The notes under the pieces: generated by a model
Seen by the model: the letters and a program-made list of their open reading frames with translations, nothing else
What the model was told of the DNA's origin: nothing
The model's database searches: none
Source: Paenibacillus sp. PCH8
GTDB lineage: Bacteria; Bacillota; Bacilli; Paenibacillales; Paenibacillaceae
Assembly (NCBI RefSeq): GCF_002968835.1
Contig: NZ_PKQK01000006.1
Coordinates: 1-64,000, forward strand
DNA: 64,000 nt
Direction: 5' to 3'
Shown: positions 25,365 to 35,611 of the stretch, piece by piece
How positions within the stretch are numbered: position 1 is the first letter of the stretch
Layout of the letters: every line of letters starts with the position of its first letter
Made by a program: the position numbers and the translations under genes

Positions 25365-25676
25365 ATGATTCAGAACAACATGTTTAACACACAGGGGATA
25401 CAACCTTTACAGATGAAGAGCGCAATCGAGAGCAAGCCTTCTACACCAGCCGAAACCATCCAGAGCTTCGGTACATACTTACAGAATGCATTGGGGTCTG
25501 TCGCAGCACAGGAGACTCAAGCACACGAAATGTCCAATCAATTCTTGGTTGGCAAGGCGAATGTGGATCAAGTGATGATCGCTTCAGAACAGGCCTTGTT
25601 AAGTCTGCAACTCACAACTCAAGTCCGAAACAAAGTGGTCGAGGCATATCAGGAAATTATGCGAACGCAGTTATAA
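25365..25676 (+). CDS. fliE: Flagellar hook-basal body complex protein FliE
   Basis: A 103-residue FliE, which joins the MS ring to the rod. The C-terminal VDQVMIASEQALLSLQLTTQ and VRNKVVEAYQEIMRTQL segments are typical. ATG behind GGGGAGGG. The 133 bases to fliF hold only weak inverted repeats. Confidence 0.95.
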   Translation: MIQNNMFNTQGIQPLQMKSAIESKPSTPAETIQSFGTYLQNALGSVAAQETQAHEMSNQFLVGKANVDQVMIASEQALLSLQLTTQVRNKVVEAYQEIMRTQL

Positions 25677-25809
25677 AATAATCTACTTGCGCTCAGGCAA
25701 TAGCGCTGATCATTACAACAAGCAGCTGCGATGCTGCTCCTGCGGAGCCCCTGGAACGGCTAGGGTTGCGTAAGGACAGACTAAGCTAAGTTTCGGATGG
25801 GGTGACAGA

Positions 25810-27392
25810 GTGAATGAGAGAATCGCCCAGTACAGGGATAAGGCATCCCAGTATTGGAATAGTTTCAGCAAAAAGCAAAAAGTACTATTTATATCAACCT
25901 TCCTGTTCCTGATTTTGGCTGCAGTTGTACTAACGATGCAATTGTCCAAAACCGAATATGAAGTCGCGTTCACGGATCTGAATGCAAGTGATTCAGCTGG
26001 CGTGATCAGTTATCTCGATACATCCAGCATTCCCTATAAACTAAGTGCAGATGGCAAGAGCATTTCGGTGCCAAGCACAAGTGTAGCCATTGCAAAAGTG
26101 AATGTCGGGTCACAAGGGATCATTCAGAATGGTTCATTAGGATACAAAGCTTTCGAGCAATCTTCATCCCCAATCGGGATGACAGACAAAGAGTTTGATG
26201 TGAAGTACAACAATGCTATAAACGGAGAAGTAGAGCAGTTACTTCAGCGGATGCAAGGGATACAGGACGCTAAAGTGCTGGTCAATATGCCGAAAGATAA
26301 CATCTTTGCTGGATTAGAGGAACAGGACAAAGCATCTGCATCGGTTGCGCTCCAGTTTAAACCAGGTTATCACCCAAATCAGGCAGCTGTAGATGGCTAT
26401 TTTAACTTGGTTAAGACCGCAATTCCTAATCTGCCAGTTGAGAACATTACGATTACCAATACGGATGAAGCAGAACTGATTCCAAGTGCTCGAGGTGGCA
26501 GTGGGGGGTTGTCTTCGGAAGTTCAAGAGAACATGGCATTACAGAAGAAGTTTGAAAACGATGTTCGTAATAACGTGAAGCAATTTCTTTCTCAAATTGT
26601 AGGCGAAGACAAAGTAAATGTTTTGGTAGCCTCAAAGCTTAATTTTGACAAAGAAACACGTAAAGAAAATCTGGTCACACCCGTTGATGTAGAGAATATG
26701 AAAGGCATTGAAATCAGTGTACAGGAGATTCAGAAGAGCTACACTGGGGAAATAGCGCAACAGGTGGTGTTGCTGGTACCGGGCAAGAAGAAGTACCAGG
26801 TTATCCATCATCGGATGCAACAGGAAACTCTACTTCGGAAGAATCATCAAGCACTGTGAATTACGATGTTAATCGAATAGCCAAGGATATTATTTCCAGT
26901 CCATACACTGTAAAAGACTTAACCATTAACGTTGCTGTTGAACCACCAAATGGAGAAACAGAATTACAGGGACCGGTTAAGGACGCAATCGAGAACATTT
27001 TGGTTAACATTGTTCGAGCATCACTGGCAGACTCAGGCGCTGTAATAAGTGACGCCGATCTGACAAAGAAAGTTTCAGTGATGTCACAAGGCTTCCAGGC
27101 TGCATCAGCAGCGAACACGGGCTTCCCGCTTTCTACAGCTATGATGTGGGGCGGAGGAGCGCTTATAGCGGCATTGATCGCAACGGTGGTTATTTTGTTA
27201 GTACGCCGTCGCCGCAAACAAAACGAAGTGGAAGAAGAGGAAATTCCTCTTCCGGTTGCAACAGAGTTCCCGTCCATTACGCTGGACAGTGTAACGAACG
27301 AAAGTCAGGTGCGCAAACAATTGGAGAGTTTGGCCAAGAAAAAGCCAGACGAATTCGTCAATCTGCTGCGTACGTGGCTGGCTGACGAATAG
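25810..27392 (+). pseudogene. fliF: Flagellar MS-ring protein FliF, single-base frameshift
   Basis: The first part (25810-26859) has an N-terminal membrane helix (VLFISTFLFLILAAVVLTMQ at about 24-43) and the ring-building domains. The second part has the domain after the loop (VNYDVNRIAKDI), the second membrane helix (MMWGGGALIAALIATVVILL) and the C-terminal FliG-binding tail. The frame breaks in the run GGGG at 26746-26749. One added G reads SYTGGNSATGGVAGTG and then continues as the acidic loop into VNYDVNRIAK, for about 527 residues, normal for FliF. As written no MS ring could form. GTG start behind GGGTGACAGA. Confidence 0.93.
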
Positions 27393-27403
27393 AGGTGAAC
27401 GAA

Positions 27404-28420
27404 TTGGCAAAGGCAAGCAGTCAGGGATTAAGTGGCAGACAAAAAGCAGCAATTTTGTTGATTACATTAGGTCCGGAAGTATCGGCTCAAATTTTCAAAC
27501 ATCTGCGCGATGAGGAGATTGAGCAACTTACGTTGGAAATTGCCAACGTTCGTAAAGTTGATGCTTCCGAAAAGGACATGATCATGTCCGAGTTTCACCA
27601 GATCTGTCTGGCACAGGAATATATCTCTCAGGGCGGTATCAATTATGCAAGAGAAATCTTGGAGAAAGCTCTGGGTTCTACAAAAGCACTTGAAGTCATT
27701 AATCGTTTGACAGCTACGCTGCAAGTCAGACCATTCGACTTTGCACGCAAAGCAGACCCGAATCAGATTTTGAACTTTATTCAGAATGAAAGCCCTCAAA
27801 CCATAGCTTTGGTTCTGTCATACCTGCAGTTCGAACAAGCAGCAGCGATTCTGTCCTCCTTACCACAGGATAAACAAGCCGAAGTCGCTCGAAGAGTCGC
27901 GGTGATGGACAGTACTTCCCCGGAAGTCATCTCTCAAGTGGAGCGAGTGCTTGAGCAGAAGCTGTCTTCTACCGTAACGCAGGATTACACGAATGCAGGT
28001 GGTATCGAATCGATCGTTCAGATTTTGAACGGAGTCGATCGGGGTACGGAACGTACCATTTTGGACTCTCTCGAAATTCAGGATCCAGAGCTTGCGGAAG
28101 AAATCAAAAAACGCATGTTTGTATTCGAAGATATCGTCAATGTGGATGATCGTTCGATCCAGCGTATTATTCGGGATATCGACAACGCAGATCTTCAGCT
28201 TGCACTTAAAGTGGCGAGTGAAGAAGTTCGGGATGCCGTGTTCCGGAACATGTCGAAACGGATGTCAGAAACATTCAAAGAAGAGATGGAGTTCATGGGA
28301 CCTGTGCGTCTGCGTGATGTTGAGGAAGCTCAGACACGCATTGTAGGAACGATACGCAGATTGGAAGAAGCCGGTGAGATCATTATCGCACGCGGTGGAG
28401 GAGATGATATCATTGTCTAA
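27404..28420 (+). CDS. fliG: Flagellar motor switch protein FliG
   Basis: A 338-residue FliG that couples the stator to the rotor and binds FliF. The N-terminal LSGRQKAAILLITLGPEVSA and the middle ESPQTIALVLSYL are clear. The C-terminal torque helix has the charged residues (VDDRSIQRIIRDIDNADLQL, then FRNMSKRMSETFKEEMEFMG). I prefer TTG at 27404, 6 bases after GAGGTG; GTG at 27395 overlaps that site. Confidence 0.94.
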   Translation: MAKASSQGLSGRQKAAILLITLGPEVSAQIFKHLRDEEIEQLTLEIANVRKVDASEKDMIMSEFHQICLAQEYISQGGINYAREILEKALGSTKALEVINRLTATLQVRPFDFARKADPNQILNFIQNESPQTIALVLSYLQFEQAAAILSSLPQDKQAEVARRVAVMDSTSPEVISQVERVLEQKLSSTVTQDYTNAGGIESIVQILNGVDRGTERTILDSLEIQDPELAEEIKKRMFVFEDIVNVDDRSIQRIIRDIDNADLQLALKVASEEVRDAVFRNMSKRMSETFKEEMEFMGPVRLRDVEEAQTRIVGTIRRLEEAGEIIIARGGGDDIIV

Positions 28421-29276
28421 TTTGATTAAATCTTTCCAGTATGTACCCGTTGATGACCGTAAAAGACTCGAAAATCATCATCATTATGGTGGGACTGAGG
28501 CGTCTGAAACGGAATTAAATGGTGGAAGTGCTGAAGGTTTTGAAGCAGAAGTGCTTCAAGCACGCGTGGATGAAGAGACACAACGTCTTACCGCGGAGAT
28601 GCTGGAAGATGCGAAGGAGTTTGCAGAAAAGCAAGTACGTGATGCTTCAGAAGAAGCGGAGCGCATGCTTCAAGAAGCCCGTGAACAGATCGATAGCTGG
28701 TGGCAGGAACAACGACAACAGGATGAACATCTGACCGAAGCACTCCGTTCACAAGGTTTCCAACAGGGTTTTGAAGAAGGTAAAGTACAAGCTGAACTGG
28801 ATCTCCAGGTGCAGATCGAAGAGATGATGAAGGAAGCCCAAGAAGTTCTGCAGGAGGCTTACGTAGCAAAAGATCAGATTATTCAGGAAGCAGAACCGTT
28901 CCTGGTTGATCTTGCTTGCGGAATCGCTGAAAAGGTCATTGATAAACAGCTTTCCATTGAACCCGAGCAGACATTGGAACTGATACGCCAAAGTCTGTCA
29001 CGTAAACGGGAACAAGGACAGATCACACTTTGTGTGGCTCCTGATCAGTTTACATTTGTACAGGCAGCTCGCGAGGAACTCTCCCTCTCTATTGACTCTC
29101 AGGCTGAATTGCAGATTTTGCCTGATTCTACCGTCAAAGATAAAGGATGTGTCATCCGTTCTTCATTTGGAAGCGTAGATGCGAGAATAGATACACAGCT
29201 TGCTGAGATTAAAAAAGAACTGGTCCGCATAGCACTTGAGGATGAGGAGCGAAAAAATCAACATGAAGGTTCTTAG
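28413..29276 (+). CDS. fliH: Flagellar assembly protein FliH
   Basis: A 287-residue FliH that regulates the FliI ATPase and brings it to the export gate. It has long charged coiled coils (about 50-170) with GFQQGFEEGK and a C-terminal vacuolar-ATPase-E-like domain (LACGIAEKVIDKQLSIEPEQ). TTG at 28413 sits behind GGAGGAG and overlaps the end of fliG. An ATG at 28404 lies too close to that site. Confidence 0.9.
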   Translation: MSNLIKSFQYVPVDDRKRLENHHHYGGTEASETELNGGSAEGFEAEVLQARVDEETQRLTAEMLEDAKEFAEKQVRDASEEAERMLQEAREQIDSWWQEQRQQDEHLTEALRSQGFQQGFEEGKVQAELDLQVQIEEMMKEAQEVLQEAYVAKDQIIQEAEPFLVDLACGIAEKVIDKQLSIEPEQTLELIRQSLSRKREQGQITLCVAPDQFTFVQAAREELSLSIDSQAELQILPDSTVKDKGCVIRSSFGSVDARIDTQLAEIKKELVRIALEDEERKNQHEGS

Positions 29277-30582
29277 TTCACAACGATACATGGAACATTT
29301 GCAGCAATTTGATCCCGTTCGCATTAACGGCAAAGTTACTCAGGTCATTGGTCTTATGGTTGAGTCTGAAGGGCCGGATGCAAGTATCGGCGATGTATGT
29401 TACATCTACCCTGGAAAATCAGCCAAGCCTCTTCAGGCCGAAGTCGTTGGGTTTCGAGATAACAAAGTGCTGCTAATGCCACTGGGTGAACTTCAATCGA
29501 TTGGTCCGGGTTGCGATGTAGTCGGTACAGGCAAACCACTTGGAGTTCAGGTAGGCTCCGAATTACTGGGTAAAGTGTTAGATGGACTGGGACAACCGCT
29601 TGACGGTTCACTCCTTCCCTCCAGAATGCCGATGTACTCGACTTCCAATAAACCGGTGAATCCAATGGATCGTCCGCGTGTACTTGAAACGATGAGTGTT
29701 GGTGTAAGAGCCATAGATGGATTGCTGACTGTAGGCAAGGGACAGCGTGTAGGTATATTTGCCGGTTCAGGTGTTGGTAAAAGTACTTTGATGGGTATGA
29801 TCGCCCGCAATACTGCGGCAGATGTCAATGTAATTGCACTTGTAGGTGAGCGGGGACGTGAGGTTCGCGACTTTATTGAACGGGATCTTGGTCCGGAAGG
29901 ACTGGAACGCTCGGTAGTCATCGTTGCAACTTCAGATCAGCCTGCCCTGGTTCGGATCAAGGGAGCCGTTATTGCTACCACCATTGCGGAGTATTTCCGG
30001 GACCGTGGAATGAATGTAATGCTGATGATGGATTCGGTTACTCGATATGCAATGGCTCAAAGGGAAGTTGGTCTGGCTGTAGGGGAACCTCCGGCAATGA
30101 GAGGATATACACCTTCGGTGTTCGCAAGTTTGCCCAAACTGCTTGAACGGGCAGGGACAGGACCTACAGGCTCAATTACAGCCTTTTACACCGTTCTGGT
30201 CGACGGGGATGACATGAACGAACCGATCGCGGATGCGGTAAGGGGGATACTGGATGGGCACATCGTGTTAAACCGATCTATAGCGAATAAGGGTCATTTC
30301 CCAGCTATCGATGTGCTAGCCAGCATAAGTCGTGTCATGAAGGATATTGCTCCTGAAGAGCAGATGGAAGCTGTTAATAATATGAAGCGTTTGATGTCTG
30401 TGTACAAAGAGTCGGAAGATTTAATCAATATTGGAGCTTACCAGCGGGGATCGAATGCAGCCATTGATGAATCAATAGACCAGATTGATAGTATATGGAA
30501 TTTCACAAAGCAGAAGGTTGATGAAAAAGTTACTTTAAGTGAAGTACAGGAACGTTTGATTCTTGAATTTGCAAGGAGATGA
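29263..30582 (+). CDS. fliI: Flagellum-specific ATPase FliI
   Basis: A 439-residue F1-beta-like ATPase of flagellar type III export. Walker A is GSGVGKST (168-175), Walker B is in VMLMMDSVTRYA, and the GEPPAMRGYTPSVFA loop is present. It starts within the end of fliH. ATG at 29263 gives MKVLSSQRYMEHLQQ and the normal family length; upstream in-frame starts at 29236 and 29242 are less likely. Confidence 0.95.
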   Translation: MKVLSSQRYMEHLQQFDPVRINGKVTQVIGLMVESEGPDASIGDVCYIYPGKSAKPLQAEVVGFRDNKVLLMPLGELQSIGPGCDVVGTGKPLGVQVGSELLGKVLDGLGQPLDGSLLPSRMPMYSTSNKPVNPMDRPRVLETMSVGVRAIDGLLTVGKGQRVGIFAGSGVGKSTLMGMIARNTAADVNVIALVGERGREVRDFIERDLGPEGLERSVVIVATSDQPALVRIKGAVIATTIAEYFRDRGMNVMLMMDSVTRYAMAQREVGLAVGEPPAMRGYTPSVFASLPKLLERAGTGPTGSITAFYTVLVDGDDMNEPIADAVRGILDGHIVLNRSIANKGHFPAIDVLASISRVMKDIAPEEQMEAVNNMKRLMSVYKESEDLINIGAYQRGSNAAIDESIDQIDSIWNFTKQKVDEKVTLSEVQERLILEFARR

Positions 30583-30593
30583 ATGGGTAAACG

Positions 30594-31046
30594 ATGAAAT
30601 TTCGATATCATTTCCAGAAAGTTGTTGACCTGAAGAGCAATGAGAAAACACAAGCAGAGTGGATGTTATCCACAGCGATCGGAAAGCTTCAGACGGAGGA
30701 AGAGCATCTGATACAACTTCTGAATGATAGAAGTAATCTGGTCGGTGTTATCCAATCTGCTGCGGAAAGTATAGCGTCTGTAAACCGTTTGCAGGAGATG
30801 CAGCGTTATGTTCATCACCTTGACGAGTGCATCTCACGTAAAAACAGTGATGTTAGACATGCTCAGGTCAATGTGCAACAGAATCAGACATTTCTAAATG
30901 GGAAGATGATTGACGAAAAAGTATGGCTTGGAGCGAGAGACAAGGCCAAAATCAGTTTTCAGCAGGAGATGCTCCTCCGGGAACAGAACGATCTGGACGA
31001 GATGGCAACTGTACGCTTCGCTGCCAAAGCCGGACGCGCGAATTGA
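30594..31046 (+). CDS. fliJ: Flagellar export chaperone FliJ
   Basis: A 150-residue antiparallel coiled-coil protein, starting MKFRYHFQKVVDLKSNEKTQ. FliJ sits in the FliI hexamer like a rotor shaft and helps energise export. Sequence is weakly conserved, and position after fliI gives most of the confidence. ATG behind AAGGAGATG. Confidence 0.88.
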   Translation: MKFRYHFQKVVDLKSNEKTQAEWMLSTAIGKLQTEEEHLIQLLNDRSNLVGVIQSAAESIASVNRLQEMQRYVHHLDECISRKNSDVRHAQVNVQQNQTFLNGKMIDEKVWLGARDKAKISFQQEMLLREQNDLDEMATVRFAAKAGRAN

Positions 31047-31088
31047 TGTGAGTTGGCGCGAAGTTGTCTCGTGAGGGAGGAATGAACG

Positions 31089-32039
31089 ATGGCTGTTAAA
31101 GACGATAGCGATATAGAAAAAGAGTCGGGAGGCGGTTGGGAAAAATTTCTCATGATTTCAATCCCGATTGTATTCACCGTAGTATTGCTCGGCGTATTAC
31201 TTACTCTATTTAATGTAGATATTCGTAATAATTTGCTTGAAGTTGCCAACAAGATTCCAGTAGTCAAGGAATGGGTGCCTGATCCTGTGCTGGACCCGGA
31301 GAAAGAGAAGCTGGAGAAGAGCGAGCAGCAGGTTGAAAGTGCTGAAGCGACAATCGAAAAGCTGAAGTCTCAAGTAACCGCCAAAGAAACAGAACTCAAA
31401 GCGGCGCAGGAAGCGACAACAACAGAGGCTAAAAAAGCAACTGACCTTCAGAAGAAGTTGGATGATGCAGAAAAGGCTACTGAAACTGAAACTGCAGCGG
31501 CAGCGGCGACTCCGGAAACGGTATCCGATTATCAGAAGCAAATAAAAGATCTGGCTAAAATGTATGCGGATATGAGCCCGAGCAAAGCTGCACCCATATT
31601 GCAAAATATGACGAATGAAGAAATGGTATTGTTGTTGAATGTCATGCAATCAACTGCTCGGACTAAGGTGCTTGAAAAGATGGACCCGAAAACAGCAGCG
31701 GATGTCACGATGATGATGAAGGATGCGAAACCATCTGGAGACTTGGCACTGGATGCGCTGCAATCCAGATTGAAGAAGGAAACTGCCGCAACTTCAACCG
31801 CAGCAACAACTACAAGTAAGAACCTGGATAAAAATCAGCTTAGTCAAACGTTTGCTTCGATGTCTGCTTCAAGTGGTGCCAAGCTTTTGTTGGAAACATA
31901 CAAGTTGAGTCCGGATAAAACATTGACCATTCTGAACTCGGTAGATGATGCAACACGATCGCAATTACTCGAAAATATGTCTACAGAGAATTCAGTCGAA
32001 ACTGCAAAGATTCTGAACAAATTAATGGGCAACAAGTAG
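31089..32039 (+). CDS. ylxF: MotE-like / YlxF protein with MgtE N-like domain
   Basis: A 316-residue protein in the place of B. subtilis ylxF. It has one N-terminal membrane helix (about 20-43), a Lys/Glu/Ala coiled coil (about 70-140), and two copies of a MgtE-N-like helical module (LAKMYADMSPSKAAPILQNM at about 157-176 and FASMSASSGAKLLLETYKLS later). MotE in other bacteria is a chaperone for the stator protein MotC; the role here is undefined. Confidence 0.82.
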   Translation: MAVKDDSDIEKESGGGWEKFLMISIPIVFTVVLLGVLLTLFNVDIRNNLLEVANKIPVVKEWVPDPVLDPEKEKLEKSEQQVESAEATIEKLKSQVTAKETELKAAQEATTTEAKKATDLQKKLDDAEKATETETAAAAATPETVSDYQKQIKDLAKMYADMSPSKAAPILQNMTNEEMVLLLNVMQSTARTKVLEKMDPKTAADVTMMMKDAKPSGDLALDALQSRLKKETAATSTAATTTSKNLDKNQLSQTFASMSASSGAKLLLETYKLSPDKTLTILNSVDDATRSQLLENMSTENSVETAKILNKLMGNK

Positions 32040-32079
32040 ATCTGATTCATCTGATATAACCGAGAGGAGGTGAAAATAA

Positions 32080-33468
32080 ATGTCGATCGTATATCAAATG
32101 ACATCCACAACATCTGCAAAAGCCACAGCAACAAGTCAGGCAACGGGGACACAATCTAAAGGCTCAACCGCAAGTGCTGGTGGTGAATTTCTGCAAACTC
32201 TTGCACAGACATTATCCGGAGGATCCACAGAAGGCGAAGCTTCGAGCACCGCTGGAAGCTTAACAGCGAATCCATTGGTAGTATCCTTTGCCTCAAGTGA
32301 AGATGGGGAAGAGACCTCAATCACGGATATACTGAATTCGTTGTTCACGGACTTGGATTCGCTTGATGAAGCTTTGGAGAATGATCCAGCTCTACTTGCA
32401 GGCTTGCAGACTTTGATTCAACAGATGTATACACAATTAAATGATTCTTCAGGTACCCACGCGGAAGGTTCTGATGTATCTTCGGATGGAGCTGGAAGCG
32501 CCGGTACAGTGCCTGCAATTGAACTGTCTCAGCATCCGGCAGCGGTTCGTTTTGTTTTGCAGGATATGCTTACTCAGCTAGTAGCCGGTATGAGTGAACC
32601 AGAGAGCGCGGTTGCGAAGAACGCACCGGAATTCAAACATTTGCTTCAATCTCTGCAGAGTCAGTTGCAAGATGCTGGATTGGATACAGCTAGCAACAAA
32701 GGATGGAATGAACTGAAATCTATATTGGATACATTGACTGCAGTTAAGGATCAGGTTGTACAAGTTGCTCCAACAACTATGCATCTAACCTCCAAACAGG
32801 ATTCGGTTGTCCCGCAAGTTCTTGTTGCGGCAGCAGCTAATTCGGGAATTAAAGTCACAGGTGACGCGGATACCACATCTGCTTCAAACCCAGGTGGAGA
32901 AGTGGATCACTCAACCATCATTACAGCAGGAGAGTTGTCCTTGCGTACATCAGGCACAACAGCAGGCAAACCGGCTGAACCTGTAATGCAAACATCACAA
33001 TTTGCCAAAGAGATGACACAATTTGTTGTGAGCAAGTTGGATATTGTACAGCAAAAAGGTTTTTCCGAGGCGACCATCTCACTCCGTCCTGAGCATCTAG
33101 GCAAGTTGGATGTACAGATTACCTTACAGAATGGACAATTGGTTGCAAGGTTTATAACAGAGCACACGATGGCCAAAGACATGCTTGAACAACAGATGAT
33201 GCAGTTACGTTCTTCTCTTCAAGCGCAAGGGATTCAAGTGGAACGTCTTGAGGTCACACAGAACAGTTCACTCGGATCACAGATGTATCAGGATGGAGGC
33301 CGTCAGCCGGGAAGCAACTCTCAGCAACAGCGCCGTTCCCGTGAACGTGAGGAACAATCAGATGATGCAGTAGCTACAGCGGGGATTCAAGAAGAATTGC
33401 GTAACTGGCGTAGCGAGCAAGTAGATGGCAACGAATCTCTGAGAGATACGTTTAGTGCGAAGGCTTAA
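32080..33468 (+). CDS. fliK: Flagellar hook-length control protein FliK
   Basis: A 462-residue secreted ruler. A Ser/Thr/Ala-rich flexible N-terminal region (1-about 300) precedes the globular C-terminal domain with ATISLRPEHLGKLDVQITLQ (about 340) and LVARFITEHTMAKDMLEQQM. The end is a Gln/Arg/Glu-rich tail. It senses hook length and triggers the FlhB specificity switch. It contrasts with the second FliK-like protein at 7342-9399. ATG behind GAGAGGAGGTG. Confidence 0.92.
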   Translation: MSIVYQMTSTTSAKATATSQATGTQSKGSTASAGGEFLQTLAQTLSGGSTEGEASSTAGSLTANPLVVSFASSEDGEETSITDILNSLFTDLDSLDEALENDPALLAGLQTLIQQMYTQLNDSSGTHAEGSDVSSDGAGSAGTVPAIELSQHPAAVRFVLQDMLTQLVAGMSEPESAVAKNAPEFKHLLQSLQSQLQDAGLDTASNKGWNELKSILDTLTAVKDQVVQVAPTTMHLTSKQDSVVPQVLVAAAANSGIKVTGDADTTSASNPGGEVDHSTIITAGELSLRTSGTTAGKPAEPVMQTSQFAKEMTQFVVSKLDIVQQKGFSEATISLRPEHLGKLDVQITLQNGQLVARFITEHTMAKDMLEQQMMQLRSSLQAQGIQVERLEVTQNSSLGSQMYQDGGRQPGSNSQQQRRSREREEQSDDAVATAGIQEELRNWRSEQVDGNESLRDTFSAKA

Positions 33469-33487
33469 ATAGAAATGAGGTGAGCAA

Positions 33488-34045
33488 ATGGCTAATGAAA
33501 TTGTTTCAACCAATAATACCTGGCCGAACTATTCCGCAGCTAATAAAGCAACGACAAGCGCTGCTACAAAAGAATTGGGCAAAGACCAGTTTTTGAAAAT
33601 ATTGATTACCCAGCTTCAGAATCAAGATCCGATGCAGCCGATGGAGGATAAGGAATTTATCGCTCAGATGGCACAGTTCAGCTCGGTAGAACAACTGGTC
33701 AATATTTCTACACAACTTAAAACGCTGAATCAGTCACTTGGAGCGGTATCCGGCATGATTGGCATGGAGGTTAGCTGGCTTTCTTCTAATAAAGAGGATA
33801 ACGGGACTCTTCGTCAGGGTATTGTCGATTCCATCATTGTAAGAGATAGTGTTCAATACGCAAAAGTGGGCAAAGACGAAATTAAGCTGGATGAGATCAT
33901 TCAGGTGAATTATCCAAAACAGACAGAAGAGAATAAAACTCCAGTACAGAACGTTCAGGATGTAGCCCCTGAAATGAACGAGAGCCAAGAACCTGAATCA
34001 TCCGCTGAAACTGTTGATACGGAAGATAGCGGGAAAACGATATGA
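33488..34045 (+). CDS. flgD: Flagellar hook capping protein FlgD
   Basis: A 185-residue FlgD/YlxG. The conserved LGKDQFLKILITQLQNQDPM and MEDKEFIAQMAQFSSVEQL span about residues 30-70, followed by a beta domain and an acidic Glu/Ser tail. It caps the growing hook. ATG behind GAGGTGAG. The next gene overlaps its stop by ATGA. Confidence 0.94.
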   Translation: MANEIVSTNNTWPNYSAANKATTSAATKELGKDQFLKILITQLQNQDPMQPMEDKEFIAQMAQFSSVEQLVNISTQLKTLNQSLGAVSGMIGMEVSWLSSNKEDNGTLRQGIVDSIIVRDSVQYAKVGKDEIKLDEIIQVNYPKQTEENKTPVQNVQDVAPEMNESQEPESSAETVDTEDSGKTI

Positions 34046-34425
34046 GTGATCGCATAACGGTTGGACAATTATATTCAGGCCCGATTACACCCAATATGCT
34101 TCAAAGACCCAAAACAGGAGATGCCTCAGCTGTACCCGAAAAACCTTTTGCAAAAGTACTGGAAGATAATCTTCTGAAATTGAGCAATCATGCTGCCAAA
34201 CGACTGGAACAGCGTGGAATTGAACTCAAAACCGAACAAATGGAACAGATCGGCTCTGCTTTGGACAAGGCTGCTGCTAAAGGAGCCAAAGAGTCTCTCA
34301 TTTTGATGAAGGATATGGCTTTTATCGTCAATGTCAAAAATCGTACGGTGGTTACTGCTATGGATAGTGAAAGCATGAAGGATAATGTGTTCACTCAGAT
34401 TGATAGTGCTGTAATCATTTCTTGA
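34042..34425 (+). CDS. Flagellar operon protein (TIGR02530-like)
   Basis: A 127-residue protein with FAKVLEDNLLKLSNHAAKRL, EQRGIELKTEQMEQIGSALD and FIVNVKNRTVVTAMD. This is the pattern of a small conserved family placed between flgD and the hook gene in many Firmicutes. Molecular function is unknown; a role in hook assembly is inferred from context. It overlaps flgD by ATGA. Confidence 0.8.
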   Translation: MSDRITVGQLYSGPITPNMLQRPKTGDASAVPEKPFAKVLEDNLLKLSNHAAKRLEQRGIELKTEQMEQIGSALDKAAAKGAKESLILMKDMAFIVNVKNRTVVTAMDSESMKDNVFTQIDSAVIIS

Positions 34426-34506
34426 ACGGCTGGCCCTTCTCGGGAGCCGGAATGCCGCTGACCGACTGACGCGGTAACCAAATGAAGACTGGGAGGAATT
34501 TCTAAA

Positions 34507-35322
34507 ATGTTGAAATCAATGTACTCAGGCGTTTCCGGGATGCGGGGTTTTCAAACCAAACTCGATGTAATTGGTAATAATATTGCGAACGTAAACACGG
34601 TTGGCTTTAAAGGTAGTCGAGTGATGTTCAAGGATATTATGAGTCAAACCACTGCAGGGGTAACTGCACCTGGCGATGCAACGGGTGGTGTCAACGCGAA
34701 ACAAATTGGTCTGGGTGTATCCGTAGGTTCAATTGATACGCTGCATCTGGCAGGTAGTCCCATGACAACGAATAATCCAACGGATCTTCGGATTAACGGA
34801 GATGGATTCTTCCTGGTACGTTTGAGTGAAGATCAGGAAGTCCCTTACTTAACTCGCGCGGGTGATTTCCATGTTGATGCTGCGCGTAACCTTTTGACTT
34901 CGGATGGATTGTTTGTTCTGGATAGTGGTGGCGGAAATATTACGATTCCAGACGATGCTGTATCCTTCACTATTGGTCAAGATGGAACGATCAACCAGAC
35001 CATGGCAGACGGAACTATTGAAGCGGGTCCACAGATTGGAATTGGTAAAGTTGTCAATCCGGAAGGTCTTGAGAAAATCGGGGGCAACTTGTACCGCATG
35101 ACAGCGAATGCGAATCCGGATGGAGCCCTTGAACCATTGACAGCGAACAGTGCTGAGAATGGAACAGGAGCCATCATTGCTGGACAGCTCGAGATGTCAA
35201 ACGTAGATCTGACTGGTGAATTTACAGAAATGATCGTTGCTCAGCGTGGATTCCAGGCGAATTCCCGGATCATTACAACGTCGGATGAAATACTTCAGGA
35301 AGTGGTTAACCTGAAACGTTAA
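34507..35322 (+). CDS. flgE: Flagellar hook protein FlgE (FlgE/FlgG family)
   Basis: A 271-residue hook/rod family protein. The N-terminal MLKSMYSGVSGMRGFQTKLD, VIGNNIANVNTVGFKGSR and the C-terminal NVDLTGEFTEMIVAQRGFQA are visible. Length and N-terminus match the short B. subtilis FlgE, and the flgD neighbour and following swrD support hook protein. By sequence alone automatic annotation might call it FlgG. ATG behind CTGGGAGG. Confidence 0.88.
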   Translation: MLKSMYSGVSGMRGFQTKLDVIGNNIANVNTVGFKGSRVMFKDIMSQTTAGVTAPGDATGGVNAKQIGLGVSVGSIDTLHLAGSPMTTNNPTDLRINGDGFFLVRLSEDQEVPYLTRAGDFHVDAARNLLTSDGLFVLDSGGGNITIPDDAVSFTIGQDGTINQTMADGTIEAGPQIGIGKVVNPEGLEKIGGNLYRMTANANPDGALEPLTANSAENGTGAIIAGQLEMSNVDLTGEFTEMIVAQRGFQANSRIITTSDEILQEVVNLKR

Positions 35323-35389
35323 TAGCTGATTGGTAATTTTTAAAACGTGGGGGAGCTTACTCCTCCCACTCTGATCGAGGGGGCTTAGC

Positions 35390-35611
35390 ATGATTTCGGT
35401 TACGCGGTTAAATGGTTCTCCCATGTGGTTAAATGCGCTGATGGTTGAAATTGTGGAAGAGACGCCGGACACGTATATTACTCTGGTAACTGGAAAGAGA
35501 CTGATTGTGCTTGAAAAAGCAGATGAAGTTATTTCCAAAATTAAAGATTACAACCGTGAAATCGGGGTTCAGGCAGCCACTATTAAAGTGCAGCAAACGG
35601 AGGAATCCTGA
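35390..35611 (+). CDS. swrD: FlbD/SwrD family flagellar protein
   Basis: A 73-residue FlbD-like protein (MISVTRLNGSPMWLNALMVE, then TPDTYITLVTGKRLIV). In B. subtilis the homologue SwrD supports flagellar motor power and swarming. ATG after GAGGGGGC. It joins fliL through TGATG. Confidence 0.9.
   Translation: MISVTRLNGSPMWLNALMVEIVEETPDTYITLVTGKRLIVLEKADEVISKIKDYNREIGVQAATIKVQQTEES

Noticed and set aside
25677..25809. AGCAGC/GCTGCT inverted repeat between fliE and fliF as a terminator
   Set aside because: It has no T tract and a short stem, and it sits inside an operon.
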